From NCBI GenBank assembly GCA_027475525.1, contig JAMWFC010000102.1, positions 124,001-188,000 on the forward strand: DNA of 64,000 nucleotides, written 5' to 3'. Origin of the DNA: Macrolepiota albuminosa. Its lineage: Eukaryota > Basidiomycota > Agaricomycetes > Agaricales > Agaricaceae. The notes under the pieces were generated by a model. The model was not told where the DNA came from, did not search any database, and saw only the letters and a list, made by a program, of their open reading frames with translations. The translations under genes and the position numbers were made by a program. Positions 1-11,154 of the stretch are shown piece after piece (positions within the stretch are counted from its first letter, which is position 1; every line of letters begins with the position of its first letter).

Positions 1-694
1 TTGGTCCAAGGTACATAAGGTATTGTCGGTATAACCACTGGTGGAAAGAAGTCAGTCCTAAGTTTACCGCGTTCTGAATCTTCCCAAGCAAATGCTTCAT
101 TTTGTTTTTGCATAATGTCGATTAATACGTCTAGTTCCGCCATTGATAGAAAGCCGATATCATGGGCGCTAAGGAATAGCACCCGTTGTTCTTCCATAAA
201 TCGTCCGGTAGGCTCGAAGGGTGGCGGATTTGGATTAAGCTCAGGAAGGGTTGCTAACGGGTCGCCAATGATCTTTCTCTTGATGCGAAATTCTTCGGGT
301 ATGATGCTCGCTACCAGTTTTGTTTTAAGCGCTACTGGCTTATACTTCTTTTTAACCTGAACCCCTTTGCGCTTAGAGGTACTGTTGTTAGTAAATGTAT
401 TATAAATGGAACTTTGGTTTCTAGCGAAACCGGATATCAAAGGTTTTTTAAAATCAGGAGTAGAAACGAAATAAGTGTCTGTCAAAAGATTTTCAGTAAT
501 ATCGGATGCAGTGAGGTATAAGTAGGATAAAGCTTTGCTGGTAAGCGACGTAGAAGTGTTCAAGATTTCAGGGGCTAAAGAGGTATGTGATATAAAGGTT
601 ACTTGCCCAGTCCAATGATTATAGTCCAAGATAAGCGCTTCATCTCCATAATCCTCATCACTCATCTCCTTGATGGCGCTGGAAAACACTCGCA
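1..694 (-). pseudogene. Element A pol, region between protease and RT (partial)
   Basis: The minus strand is open from about 694 to the window edge. It encodes the segment that precedes the reverse transcriptase in this Gypsy family. Recognisable stretches are a KKKYKPVALKTKL block, an ELNPNPPPF block and the run FFPPVVIPTIPYVPW at the edge, which normally leads into the RT fingers. The same segment is found in elements B (6900-7640) and G (51800-52370). A one-base frame change near 690-700 and the TGA at 749-751 separate it from the protease. The RT catalytic motifs are outside the window. Confidence 0.75.
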
Positions 695-748
695 AGGTTC
701 GTCACTAACATAAGGTCGCTTTCTCGGTCCAGGCTTCTGGAACCTTCC

Positions 749-1440
749 TCAGGGAAATGTTGGTACCATTCTCCTAACTCCTAAATTAGGGTTGCTAATA
801 GTTAGCGTTGTTTCGTCTTCGGACGTTGTCTTGACTACAGATCGCGCTAGCACATTGAAGGGCCTTCCCAATAGTAAATCGTATGCTGGCGACCTAAGTA
901 TGTGAATTTGCAGATAAAATGTAAGATTGCCAATAGCACATGGCACATTCTGGGCCATCTCCAAGGATCGATCAATCGTGCCGTTAGCGCTCTGCATGTT
1001 AAGAATGATCGTTGGGTCGTAAATGATGCCCAGGTCATTAGTGATGTCGGCAGCCATTGAAATAATTTGTGATCCACTGTCCACGATAGACTCTATTTCG
1101 CTTTTCCCATCAACTGTCAGCATAATTGAGCGAATCGCATGAGAGTTTTGGGCTACAGTTAAAATGGCAGGATCATTGCTAGATCTTAGCGATTTGAGGT
1201 AGGTTTTGACCAAGTCAACGGACGTAGCTTCTTTGGGTGGTGCAGCCTCTTCCTTGATTTCTGGGGCTACCGTCTTGGTTATGTATGTGAATCCAGGCAG
1301 CACGTCGTCACATTCGTCCACCGTCGTTATATTGTTAGCTACATTCTGTTGAGGGGTGACCGCGGTGTGCATCTGGTTCCTGACATCTGGCGCCACACTG
1401 CATAACTCTCCTACCGATAGCGTAACCTGGCTTTGCATGA
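749..1440 (-). pseudogene. Element A aspartic protease (retropepsin) domain
   Basis: The protease cleaves the Gag-Pol polyprotein. The active-site loop reads IVDSGSQIIS (about 1060-1090), and the C-terminal signature LLLGRPFNVLA follows about 60 residues later (about 845-880), as in retropepsins. Upstream is a motif (FDRIMQSQVTLSVGEL) also seen at the gag/protease boundary of B and G. A short deletion near 1455 shifts the frame relative to gag, and a TGA at 749-751 ends the open stretch where relatives continue into pol. Both D-S-G residues are intact. Confidence 0.8.
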
Positions 1441-1445
1441 TGCGA

Positions 1446-3270
1446 TCAAAAACTACCTTCCAGATCGTATATAGGCGCTGTGGATCGATATCCCCCCATA
1501 GGTTTATCTGGCGCTCCGAAGTTGTGGTTAAGAGGTGGGGCATAGTTGCCTCCGAGTCCAGCGTAGAGATGCAGCAGCGGCTCTGTAATGGCCGGTGCTT
1601 TGGTTGCTTTGGATGCTTTGTCGCTAACACTAGAAGTTGAGGCTTTTTCTGGGGTGGGGCCTGTCGTTGCGCCTGACGGTCTATAATCCTTTAAAGGCTG
1701 CTTGCCCTTTTTGATCTCCACCCCATCGAAGACCTGATTCTTTAGCGACTTAAGCTCCTTCTCTAGCGTCTCGATTCTCTCTTTGCGAGACAGCGTAGGT
1801 CAGTCGCTGATAGCGTTTAGCTGAAGTACTTCGTGAATTAGCGCTTGTTGAGGTGTTGCTTCCGCTTCTGTTGTCGCCATGCTATTCAGGTTGCCTGTCG
1901 CTAAGTTCCCAGGGTTCCGACAGTGCCACTTGTCAATGCGTCCCTGGAACGTCTTATGTTCAGAATAAAGGGGAATGCTAGCACCCAAAAGTAAAACTAG
2001 TTTCCCGTCCATTCCATGGCACGCCTTCCCTTGTCGCAAATACTGTTCAAGGATAGCGCATCTACCCCTGGTCATGGTATGTCCTGCCTCGCCACAAAAA
2101 TAGCAAAGTCCCGTCTGTACGTTGTTTCTAGGCGCTGCAAGACTAGTCGAGATCAAGGTCTCCAGTTTATTCATGACATTAGCGACTGCATTGTTAACAG
2201 CATTTTCCAAATCCTCCTTCTTGACGTACCTGTTACAGTCATTGGCGGCGCTAGGTGCTGGCAACTCTAGCTTAGGGGCCATTCCTCCATGGTCTGCGCC
2301 AGGTTGCTGTAATGGTATACCCGTATCCGTGCCCTTTAATACCCATTTTCCTGCCTCAAAAACCTTTTCTATGTCGTAGGGTTCCTCAGGGTGATGGTCA
2401 TGCATAATGATCTCCAAGCGTCGCGCAATCTTAGTCCATAATGAAGTCGGGAATTCTTGTTGAAACAAACGGCGCTCCTCGTTCCCATATAACTTCTCAT
2501 TTTGGACCAGCCATCTCACTATCCGCTGGAAATCAGAATAATAAGTTGATAGTGCTCCTAAAGTATAGATCCCTGCTGCAAAGGTGTTCTGTACTAGCTT
2601 CTGGATTTCCATTACTGTATAACGCATAGCTTCTTCAGCGCCAGGATATAAATGAATGATAGCCTTTTTCCATTCATCATAGGTAAAAGGCCTTGGTACT
2701 GCGTCACTGGTAAGTCCTTGGAACTCCCTCAACCCTGTCCATGATTCGGCTGTATCGTATGAGACATATCTGGCGGCGTATTCCTTCATCTGTGTATTGT
2801 TGGTCACATGGCAGTCTTGTAGCAAATACTCCAACTCTTTGAAATACTGCGTTAGTTCATGGGGCTTTGTTTCGTCCCATTTTGGCGACAAGAAATGGTT
2901 TCTGAGTGGCATGCGCTGGTTGTTCAGCTGATCCATACCAATAGGTGTGTTTGTCGAGGTAGGAAGGGTGGTGGTGCTTGTGTTACTTAGCGTCAATGTC
3001 GTAGGTACCGGCTCAGTTGGCTTCGAGTCGCTAGGTTCTGGCGATAATAACCTAGATAACTCTTCTAGAGGAGTAAGCGGCGTATGGTTTTTGCCTGCTA
3101 AGTATTCAAACGGTCAGGAAAAAGGGAAAAAGCTTTCAGCTAGACTGTCAGAGGCGGCCTCAAGCTCCTGATCCAAAGTCTGTCTTGGTAGCGTGCCTGG
3201 TAAGTGTGGTGAGTCGGTAGTGTTTGGTTCAAACGCGCTCTCCAATAGGAGGCGGCGCTGTCGCTGGGCT
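1446..3270 (-). pseudogene. Element A gag (capsid plus CCHC knuckle)
   Basis: The structural protein would form the virus-like particle and bind RNA. The longest open part (1800-2996) has the capsid-like region WDETKPHELTQYFKELEYLL and a zinc knuckle CYFCGEAGHTMTRGRC (CX2CX4HX6C). The knuckle is followed by a conserved basidiomycete-Gypsy tail with IDKWHCRNPG. The frame stays open upstream to about 3270 except for a TGA at 3114-3116. A TGA at 1800-1802 stands where element B has an Arg codon (CGT) and G has CAA. Removing that stop would join gag to the 1446-1797 segment. Open frames read through a TTG at 2996, so the true start is not identified. Confidence 0.8.
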
Positions 3271-3305
3271 CAAGTTTCCGGCAGAATTCTGTCTCAGAAG
3301 AACCT

Positions 3306-3321
3306 CTCGTGGTGGGCTCCA
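3306..3321 (-). promoter_or_regulatory. Primer-binding site of element A
   Basis: On the minus strand TGGAGCCCACCACGAG starts 3 nt after the LTR end (...GTCATCA). It begins with TGG, the complement of a tRNA CCA end, so a host tRNA primer is expected. Element B has a mutated version at 21511-21522. I cannot assign the tRNA species. Confidence 0.6.
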
Positions 3322-3324
3322 AAA

Positions 3325-4390
3325 TGATGACGCCAACTGTGGTTGGGTGCGCTGGACATATACGCAGTACAACGCCGTCTCCAGTGCCTGGCATGCGTAG
3401 TTGTGAGGAGTCCTGACAGGGTCCCAGTGTGCTCGAGTGGAGGTGATACAACGATGCGCTAGATTATAGCGCTTCGGGGGCTACCTGGCAGACGGTAAGC
3501 GTCGTAGTTTAAGCAAAGATATTAAAGAAAAGACGAGTAGCGCAGCGTATTGTGCCTATAGGTGGCACCATAAACGACGAAGACAAGATAGATGAGGCTA
3601 GCGCCCGATGCAGCAACAAAGTCAAAGGAAGCTAGTGCAATTTGAATGCTAAGTGTAACTTGTCTGCTCAAGGGGTTACGATTCATTGTTATATATATGT
3701 AAAGTAGCTATTTTATATATTATGCGCTACCGTGTTTGCCAAGATACTAGTCCATCTGCGGTGCTAGCGCCTCTCCTTGTGGTTTCCTCTAACGGCGACC
3801 TGTCAACGGCGACCTTTTGCACATGGATGATGGCGACCCAACGGCGTTATGACCCATGGCGACTAGCGGCAACTCTATATTGGCTTAGAATTGCATGAGT
3901 CTCCTCACTTTTATTATAACTTCAATTGGCCAGGCTGTTCCAGAGTATGGTCAGAAAATCCTCAACAGACGCTGTGAGCACTAATGTCAGTGCTACTCAT
4001 TGTATCAGTTCCTGACAGGTCCAGATGTCAGATTTAGGTATATCCAGTGCCGCCGTCATTGATCCTTTTAGACTTCTAATTGAAGTGCCTCGTCAAATGG
4101 CAGCGCTTGCTGCTGGCTCCTTCTGGAAGTGATCAGGGTTTAGTTAGAGTCCTCTTCTGCCATCGTGTTAGCACTATACGTTATGAGCTTCCTTTGCCCT
4201 TGAGATAGATGAATGGAGTGTGCTGAAGGCCTGGTAGCTAGTGGTTAGGGTAAATGGCTAAGTCCTATAGTAGGTTGCCAGAGCTAGAGCTGCTCTATAT
4301 TCCCAACTGGTCGCTAGAGTCCTTAGTACGTCAAGTGTTGGTTGGCCTATAATGTCCCTTGATGCGCTCAGTCTGAGTAGAAGCCTATCA
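3325..4390 (-). repeat. 5' LTR of element A (1066 bp)
   Basis: It begins on the minus strand with TGATAGGCTTC and ends with GGCGTCATCA, giving TG...CA ends. Family members, whole or truncated, lie at 34633-35016, 35360-36207, 55131-56199, 56200-56937 and 62710-63343. The right edge falls inside the integrase codons of element B. The partner LTR and left target duplication are outside the window. Confidence 0.85.
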
Positions 4391-5299
4391 CCGTGTTTTC
4401 TCTTTGAAGCATTTGAAATTCAGGCCAGTGGATTAGTGAACAATGACCTTGAATAATGTACTTGTAGCGACCGGATTTGGGCATGTGCATGGTATCAACG
4501 TAGATTTTGCTGAAGAGGAGAGCTGGCGTTGCAACAGTTGGTGGGATAAGCACTTGGTGTGTTTGTTGAATTTGGCAGAGGTGGCAAGTTCTAATGTACC
4601 AAGCAATGTTGGCACTAGCATGTGGCCACCAGAATCATTCTAAAAAAGAGGCTCGGGTAGCATACAGACCTCTATGTCCTAGCTCGTCATGCATGGCGTG
4701 CAGGACACGTAAACGACTTTCTGGCTTGATGATTAGTTTGTGAGTGCCATCTCGATTTCATCGCCAAAGACGGTTGGCGGTAAAGAAGAAGTGGGTAGCG
4801 TATCGGATAAAGGTCACATATTGTTTGTTGGTAAGGCCTGCTGGTCGCTTGAGGTCTTGTATCCATTGTTCAACCATTAACAGGCGACTGTCTTCTGTCT
4901 TTGCCTTAGCAGATTGGGGGATGGCATCGTACGTCAAGTTTCTGCTGTCTTCTCTTAGCGGGTGAGGTTCTTGTACAACCTTTACTGGAGGCAAGTCTTG
5001 GCCAAGGATGCTTGCGATGTAGAATGTGAGAGGTGCGCTAAAGATCTTGGGTTGGTATGGGACAAGGGGATATAAAAGAATGCTGGTAGGTTGTTGCTGA
5101 CATAGCAAGGGAATTGGTTGTTGTATAAGGTGTACAAAACTATGTAATCAGTTGATCCAGTCCTCAAAATTGCTATCAGCCTGTGGATCTACTGCTGGGT
5201 CACCAGGTTGCCATGGTCACCTAGAGAGTCCATCTGGTCCGTGGAAAGAGCTCTTGACATGTATCAACTTAAAGTGAAACATAAGAATAGCGACTACCC
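4391..5299 (-). pseudogene. Element B integrase, N-terminal half (truncated by A)
   Basis: Integrase joins cDNA to the chromosome. The minus strand encodes a zinc-binding HHCC domain (LHAMHDELGHRG, then CHLC; about 4575-4720). The start of the catalytic core, KIYVDTMHMPKSGRYKYI (about 4455-4515), contains the first catalytic Asp. An in-frame TGA lies between the His and Cys pairs at the site of a probable Arg. The core stops after MLQREN, where the LTR of element A begins, so the second Asp and the Glu are lost from this copy in the window. Element G preserves the equivalent region at 41922-42302. Confidence 0.8.
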
Positions 5300-5663
5300 T
5301 GTTGAAATTGCCTGTTGCATGCATTCCATTATGATCATCATTCTATCCCAAGTTCATTCTATCACATGTATTCCCCATGTGATTATATTCTATCACATGT
5401 ATCCACATGTGATTATACTTTATCACATGTATCCTCCATGTGATTATATTCTATCACATGTATCCACATGTGATTATTCTTTATTCACATGTATATAGTT
5501 TTCCAGTAGTATATAAACTGTAGATAGATCATCTGAAGTCCTCACTCTTTCTGACTTTGGACTTCAGGTTAGTAATACTTTACTTGCTCAATACACTCTT
5601 TCTGACTTTGGACTTCAGCTTTAGTGACAGTTTCTGTCCCCTGTGCTTTGCCTGTCTTTAACA
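5300..5663 (+). repeat. Solo LTR 1 of a small Copia-like family (364 bp)
   Basis: Ends are TGTTGAAATTGCC...TGTCTTTAACA, flanked by a perfect 5-bp duplication TACCC (5295-5299 and 5664-5668). A TATA-like TATATAAAC lies near 5512. Upstream are four 30-31 bp units each containing an ATCACATGT...CATGTGAT palindrome, and downstream is a duplicated ~28-bp segment containing CTTTCTGACTTTGGACTTCAG. No internal region is present. Copies at 8605 and 37476 carry three and two palindromic units. Copia affiliation is an inference from size and layout. Confidence 0.9.
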
Positions 5664-7153
5664 TACCCAACAGTTCATACTAGCAGATGGCTGGATATTA
5701 GGATTTTGCAGCATGCCTTTGATGTACCTAGCGTCAACTTCTACAATAAGGTTCTGCACGCCAATCAAGTACATCTTTAGTGACTGGAAGGCTTTGAAAA
5801 GTCCATAGAGTTCTAGTTTAGGCTGATTGTAGCGAGATTCTCAGTTATTTAGCATGATAGACCCAAAGCGGTTGTAGCATTGCTGTTTCCAATTATTGCT
5901 AAGGCACTGGCACAGGAAGTAGCCAATGGCAATGTACGAAGTATCCACTGCCAAGATAACAGAGTCAGCAGAGGCATAGTCAATGGGAACCAAGGGCTTG
6001 GCATCTTGTAGAGCTTTTACTAAGTCTCGTTATGCAATGACCTGGTCTGGCCCAAATTCAAAGAGCTCGTTGGTGTGGGTGAGTTGGTTAAGGGCATGTG
6101 CGTGATAGGCAAAATTCTTGACAAATATCCTGAGAACGCCAACAGTACCAAGGAAGGCATGGACTTCAGATAGGTCACAGCAAGGGCCCAATTGCTCCAG
6201 AAGTGCTAAGTGAGACTCATCAGGAACGCAGCCATTGGGAGTGCAGATGTGGCCAGGTATTTTGAACTTTGGTGCACAAAGAAGGAGCTTATAGCCACTA
6301 AAGGTTCCACCACTATACTTTATATGTTGGAGAACTCAGTTGAGCAGCTGGAAAAACTTCCATAGCGCTAAGCAAATGTTGGAGTTTTTGGGATGAGTCG
6401 CCAGTAAGCCGTTTATGAATTGCCAGTCTTTGGGGCCTTTGATGCCAACGTCATCAATGAAGCTAAGAACATTATGTGGTATTTTGGGTTGAAGAATGAA
6501 AGTGATGTCATCATGGAATATAGGGACTGAGTTTGTCCAGCCCATTGGTAAAGTGACTAGGCACAATGCACCAAACAGAGTTTGGAAAGTGGTGAGGTCC
6601 CAGGAAGAAGGGTGTATCAGGTGCTTGTCATAACCAATATAGAGGTCAAGGGTGGCACCAAAATATGCCCAGCAAAGGACTCAGCAATGTGGTCAGGAAA
6701 AGGCAGTATGCCAGAGTGTCGTATGGTAACCCTATTTAGTGGTTCGAGGCTGTGAACTATGTGTAGGTTACTGTTTTTTTTGAGGACACAAACCCACTGG
6801 GAGCGGTAAAAGCTGTTGGAGGGTTTGTAGATGCCAGCCTTAATCTTAGTCCTAATAATTTGGCAGACCTCAGCTTTGATTCCAGGCAGTAATGGTCTAT
6901 TGTGTTCTGCCCACAGCATGTGAGGAATGGTCGGGATTATGACAGGCAGGAAGAAATTTGTACGGAGGCTGCCATGTTCTGGATCCTTCCAAGCAAAGGC
7001 TTTATTTTGCTTAGCAATGAGATCGGTAAGAACATCCAACTCAACTTTGGTCAAGAACCCTGTGTCATGCTCCTTAGCAAACTGTTGCTGGCGTTCTGTG
7101 GTAAAATGTCCTGTGGGCTGAAAGAGTGGTGGATTCGATAATAAGGTCGGCAT
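5664..7153 (-). pseudogene. Element B reverse transcriptase and RNase H
   Basis: The RT copies element RNA and RNase H degrades the RNA strand. The fingers begin near 6920 (VIIPTIPHMLW), followed by SQWVCVLKKN. The palm has FIDDVGIKGP (about 6440-6475), this family's equivalent of the YxDD box, with both aspartates kept. The RNase H segment (about 5664-6060) contains a recognisable DTSYIAIGY-like stretch and the HALNQLTHTNELFEFG end. Frames change several times and stops interrupt the palm. Solo LTR 1 separates this block from the integrase. Confidence 0.75.
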
Positions 7154-7640
7154 GTTGGCAAGAGGGTTGCCAATGATCTGGCGCTCAATTCTAAAGGTCT
7201 CGGGAGAGTGCGTAGCGACGGATTTTGTTTTGAGAGCAACTGGCTGATATTTCTTTTTGACTTGAACCCCTTTTCTTTTAGGAGTGTTAGCTTGGTTATA
7301 TACAGAGGTGGAAAGAGAAAATGTAGCCTGAGGAGTGGCAAGTCCAAGAATGGCAGGAGACGAGGCTCTGGGAAGAGTAGTGAGATAAGTATCGGTAGAT
7401 GCAATATTTTAAAATAATTTGGAAGCGGTAAGGTATAAGTATGCAAGAGAGGAGTCAGTAATATTTTGGTTTTTCTGGTAAGGCTCAGTGTCGGTAGCGG
7501 ATAAGGTAAATAAAACTTCTTCATCAAGAAAAGCAGTAGACACAACATTTACAAGACCAGTATGATGGTCATATTCAAGTGTTAGTGCCACATCTTTGTA
7601 ATTGTCACCAATCACCTCTTTGATAGTTTGTGAAAACACC
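6900..7640 (-). pseudogene. Element B pol, protease-RT linker
   Basis: This is the same linker as at 1-694. It includes a KKKYQPVALKTKSVAT-like block, an ERQIIGNPLANMPTL-like block and the stretch ELDVLTDLIAKQNKAFAWKDPEHG leading into RT. Frame changes break it into overlapping open frames on the minus strand (7051-7548, 7409-7639, 6617-7153). The role is structural linker only and I infer no separate enzyme. Confidence 0.6.
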
Positions 7641-7734
7641 TGTGGGGTTATTCGTTGGCATGTTGGTCAGTAAACTCTGGGGGCTTAGCATAGGTGCTTT
7701 TTTGTTGTCCCCTAGGGAACATTGGCACTGTTTG

Positions 7735-8305
7735 TCAGATTCCAGAATTTGGGTCACTAATTGTTAGGATTGTCTTGTTGTCAGTAATAGTCTTAATGAC
7801 TGATTGTGCCAACACATCAAAGGATCTGCTGAGAAGTAAATCATATGCCAGGAATTGTAAAATGTGTATCTGAAGGTAGAAAGTGATGTCACCAAGGGTA
7901 TAAGGAACATTCTTGGCAAGGCCTAGAGATCTGTCTACCATACCATTAGCGCTCTGCATGTTTAATATAATGGTAGGGTCATAAATGAGACCCAGATTGT
8001 TAGCAACTTCAGCTGCCATGGAAATAATTTGAGAACCGCTATCCATGATAGATAGCCTCTACCTCATGCTTATTGTCTACCGTTAGCATGACTAAGCAAA
8101 TAGCGTGTGATTCTTGAGTGACAGTAAGGATTGCTGGGTCTTCTCCATATTCAACCAACCTAAGATAGGTCTCTACTGGGTCCACAGAGGTGGCATTAGC
8201 AATGGTATCGGCAGGAGGTTCATCAGTGTTAGGAGAGTCAACAGTAACAGAAAAACTGGGAAGCACGTTGCCAAGTTTATTGACCTCAGCAACGGCTGTC
8301 GCCAA
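7735..8305 (-). pseudogene. Element B aspartic protease, frameshifted at the active site
   Basis: The minus strand encodes MDSGSQIISM (8011-8046) and the downstream fold, ending in LLLSRSFDVLA where relatives have LLLGRPF, so a conserved Gly has become Ser. Just before the Asp the DNA reads TATCTATC. The extra TATC shifts the frame so that the upstream part (8039-8305, ending EVEAIYHG) cannot reach the D-S-G. Removing one TATC would give a continuous Ala-Ile-Met-Asp-Ser-Gly, matching A and G in position. Confidence 0.8.
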
Positions 8306-8604
8306 GAGTTGTCAGGGAGTGACTGCTGTCTTGACTTGGTTGCGGACATCTGGAGCAATACTCAAAGTTCTTCCACTGATAAGGTGATGGCGGTTTTCAT
8401 GATGCGACTGAAGACATGGTTTGATTTTTCTATATCAAATATTGGCGCAGTAGGTCAGTAACCGCCTTCAGGACGCTTCTTGGGAGTGGCAAAATTTTGT
8501 TGTGTGGGAGCATGATATCGGTTGGGGATTCCTGAGTAGGGGTGGAGAGGCAGCAAAGGTGGTTCAGGAGTGGCAGAGGATGAGGATGGTTTTGAGGTTG
8601 TAGC

Positions 8605-8932
8605 TGTTAAAGACAGGCAAAGCACAGGGGACAGAAACTGTCACTAAAGCTGAAGTCCAAAGTCAGAAAGAGTGTATTGAGCAAGTAAAGTATTACTAAC
8701 CTGAAGTCCAAAGTCAGAAAGAGTGAGGACTTCAGATGATCTATCTACAGTTTATATACTACTGGAAAACTATATACATGTGAATAAAGAATAATCACAT
8801 GTGGATACATGTGATAGAATATAATCACATGGAGGATACATGTGATAAAGTATAATCACATGTGGATACATGTGATAGAATGAACTTGGGATAGAATGAT
8901 GAATGGAATGCATGCAACAGGCAATTTCAACA
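8605..8932 (-). repeat. Solo LTR 2 of the Copia-like family (328 bp)
   Basis: This is a reverse-oriented copy of the 5300 repeat, with ends TGTTAAAGACAGG...CAATTTCAACA on the plus strand. It is flanked by a perfect 5-bp duplication GTAGC (8600-8604 and 8933-8937). It has three palindromic 30-31 bp units instead of four. It interrupts the C-terminal part of element B gag, whose reading continues on both sides. Confidence 0.9.
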
Positions 8933-10390
8933 GTAGCTGGAGGTGCGGCAGGGAAAGGAGTCAGTAACTTGCTAGTGGGAGGCATTGGCTTATATCCTTT
9001 GAGAGATTGTTTAAGCTGCTTAACTTCAACCCCATCAAAAACCTGATTCTTAAGCAAATCCAATTCCTTCTGTAGCTTAGCGATACGTTCTTCCTGTGAG
9101 AAAGTAGGACGGTCGCCAATGCTGTCAAAGTGTAAGACCTCGTGAATCATTTGCTGTTGAGTTGCCTGCTTAGAGTTGGGGTTAGCATTGCCGGAAAGCG
9201 TGCCTGTAACAATTTGCCCTGGATTACGCCTATGCCATTCATCAACTCACTCCTGGAAAGACTTCTTGTCCAGGTAGTTGGGGATGGTGGCGCCAGTGGT
9301 TAGAACTATCTTGCCATTGATAGCCCTTTGAATTCTTCCTTGCTGAATATAATTTTCTAAAGTCGCATAGCGTCCTCTGGTCATTGTATGGCCAATTTTC
9401 CCACAGAAGTGGCAAGGGCCAGGCATGGGTACATTAGTAGTTCAGTTAGCAGTGAGGTTGGTTGTGGTCATAGTTTTAATGCGAGTCATGGTAGAAGCGA
9501 CAGCAGTGGTAACGGCAGCGTTGAGATCCTCTTTCTTTACAAAGTCAGCAATAGAAGGCAGGATAGGAATAATACCGTTGGTTTGCTCAGGGAGTGGGCT
9601 TGTCCTAGTGTGTTGTGTACCAACGCCAGTGTCCATTCCCTTGAGAACCCATTTGCTGGCTTTAAAGACGTTGGCAACGTTATATGGCTCCTCCAGATGA
9701 TGGGCCTGCTGGACAATTTCTAGGCAACAAGCAATGCAAGTCCAAAGTGAAGTCAGTATGCCCTGTTGGAATAGACAACATTCCTTGTCAATATAGAGCT
9801 TGCCATTTTGCAGAAGCCATCTAGCAATTTTCTGAAACTTGCGGTAATATGTAGAAAATGTGCCAAGCAAAGATGTGCCATTGTCAAAAGATTTCTGTAC
9901 TAGTTTCTGCAACTCATTTACCATGTATCGGGTAGCCTCCTCAGTGCTAGGGTACAACTGGATTACTGCTGTCTTCCAGCCTTTATATGAGGCGCCTTGG
10001 GCTGGAACTGGTGGTGTGGCAGGAACAAAGGCAGCAAACTCAGCAAGACCTGTCCACATTTCTGCCATGTCATATGACACGTATCTTGCCACGTATTCCT
10101 TCATTTGCATGTGGTTGGTAATTCCACAATCTCTGAATAAATACTCTAATTCTTTGAAATACTGAGAGAGCTCCCATGGCTTGGACTTGTCCCATTTTGG
10201 TGCCGAGAAGTAATTACGTGGCAGCATGCGCTGAACTGGTTGTTTAATGGCGACTGAGGTGCTGAGTTTGGTTAGCAGATATGGGGAAGGAGTTCTAGAT
10301 ATTGACAACGGGGTAAGAGAAATGACGAGTTGAGAAAGAGATATTAAAAGAGTAGTGGAGGTAACGGGTTGTGGTATGGCAAGTGGCGAC
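8933..10390 (-). pseudogene. Element B gag, main part
   Basis: This encodes capsid and nucleocapsid. The open stretch 9442-10308 holds the capsid-like region (WDKSKPWELSQYFKELEYLF). Next come a knuckle CHFCGKIGHTMTRGRY whose last Cys has become Tyr, the family tail WHRRNPGQ and the coiled segment SQEERIAKLQKELDLLKNQVF (8770-9150). An in-frame stop lies near 9246. The N-terminus is separated by element C: codons at 10390 join to 21279 (LALPLAIPQP across the junction) if one 5-bp target copy is removed. Confidence 0.8.
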
Positions 10391-11141
10391 TGTCAGGTTC
10401 CGCTAAGTCGGGGGCTTTCCGGGAAAGCAACGCCCTTACAATGCGGACTTGACCTACGAATACTTGGGTGTCTGGAACTCCGGGGCTAGGACTCCGGGGT
10501 TCAAGACGAGGACAGGGGTAATCCCGGGATAGGGGACTAGAGTCCAGGGGTTTTGGGTTGGAGGTAACTGAGGTTAGAGGGGGTCGAGTCATGAACCGGA
10601 GGTTCTAAGACAAGACCAAGTTAGTAAATCAAGAGTCGCGAAGTGCGTACCAAAACTTAGAGCACGCGAATACTTAGGCGTGCCAGTCGAAGCGTACCAA
10701 TCAAGGCGTACCAGTCAAGCAAAAGGGCATGCAATAACCAAAGTAAAGCAAGTAACAGTGTATGTAATATCAAGACTAGCGAATACAACAAGGAACTATG
10801 CTATAAGTACTACGGGACCCGGTCTCGGGGTTCCAGGGTGTCTGGGATGGGCTCCGGGGGTCATTGAGTAGTAGCAGGGGCTGTATACCGGGATCGCGCA
10901 TGTGGGGCGCACGATCAATTGGCGTGGAGGGAGCTGTGATGCGTGATGCGTGATAGCCGGAAATGGGCCACGTGATCCGGTCGTTAATCGGGGCTGGTGG
11001 TGGCTGATGGCAGTCCTTGATGCGCATGATAACGGTGTCGGCGGTCGTGATGGCGGGGCGTGTCCTGCGGGGTCGGCGGGAGGGTCCCAGATGGTGTTCC
11101 GGGGATGTCTCGGGAGGGTCCGGAGGGGAGGGGTCATGACA
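10391..11141 (-). repeat. 3' LTR of element C (751 bp)
   Basis: TGTCATGACC...ACCTGACA on the minus strand. Differences from the 5' LTR are transitions plus one single-base indel. They sit in the first ~90 bp and the last ~345 bp as read on the plus strand, with about 320 bp identical between. It contains a 14-bp motif repeated three times (GCGT[A/G]CCA[A/G]TC) near 10678-10720. Short open frames in it have copies in both LTRs and no recognisable product. Confidence 0.95.
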
Positions 11142-11154
11142 TCACCCCCCCTTC
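11142..11154 (-). promoter_or_regulatory. Poly-purine tract of element C
   Basis: On the minus strand GAAGGGGGGGTGA directly precedes the 3' LTR. This is the expected plus-strand DNA priming site. Element F has a nearly identical tract (GAGGGGGGGTGA) at the same place. Confidence 0.8.

Larger units (their letters stand above)
1..4390 (-). mobile_element. Ty3/Gypsy element A (5' part; continues off the left edge)
   Basis: Read on the minus strand the order is 5' LTR (3325-4390), tRNA-type primer site, gag, protease and start of pol. Reverse transcriptase, RNase H, integrase and the 3' LTR would lie left of position 1. The LTR abuts the integrase of element B in mid-gene at 4390/4391, so A inserted into B. 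Frame lesions are few (TGA at 3114-3116, 1800-1802 and 749-751, plus small indels near 1455 and 690-700). Many CpGs remain, so A is much younger than its relative G at 41260-56199. Confidence 0.85.

Noticed and set aside
1800..2996. Gag start at a TTG (2996)
   Set aside because: TTG is not a plausible start in a fungus. The frame is open upstream to about 3270, and the relative G has coding similarity there.
5300..5510. CRISPR array from regular 30-31 bp units
   Set aside because: The units are contiguous palindromes with no unique spacers, inside an LTR with target duplications.
10680..10871. 63-codon plus-strand ORF starting MPVEAYQSRRTSQAKG, repeated at 20816-21007
   Set aside because: It lies wholly inside both LTRs of element C and is kept only because the LTRs are alike in this block. 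No motif or start context supports a gene.
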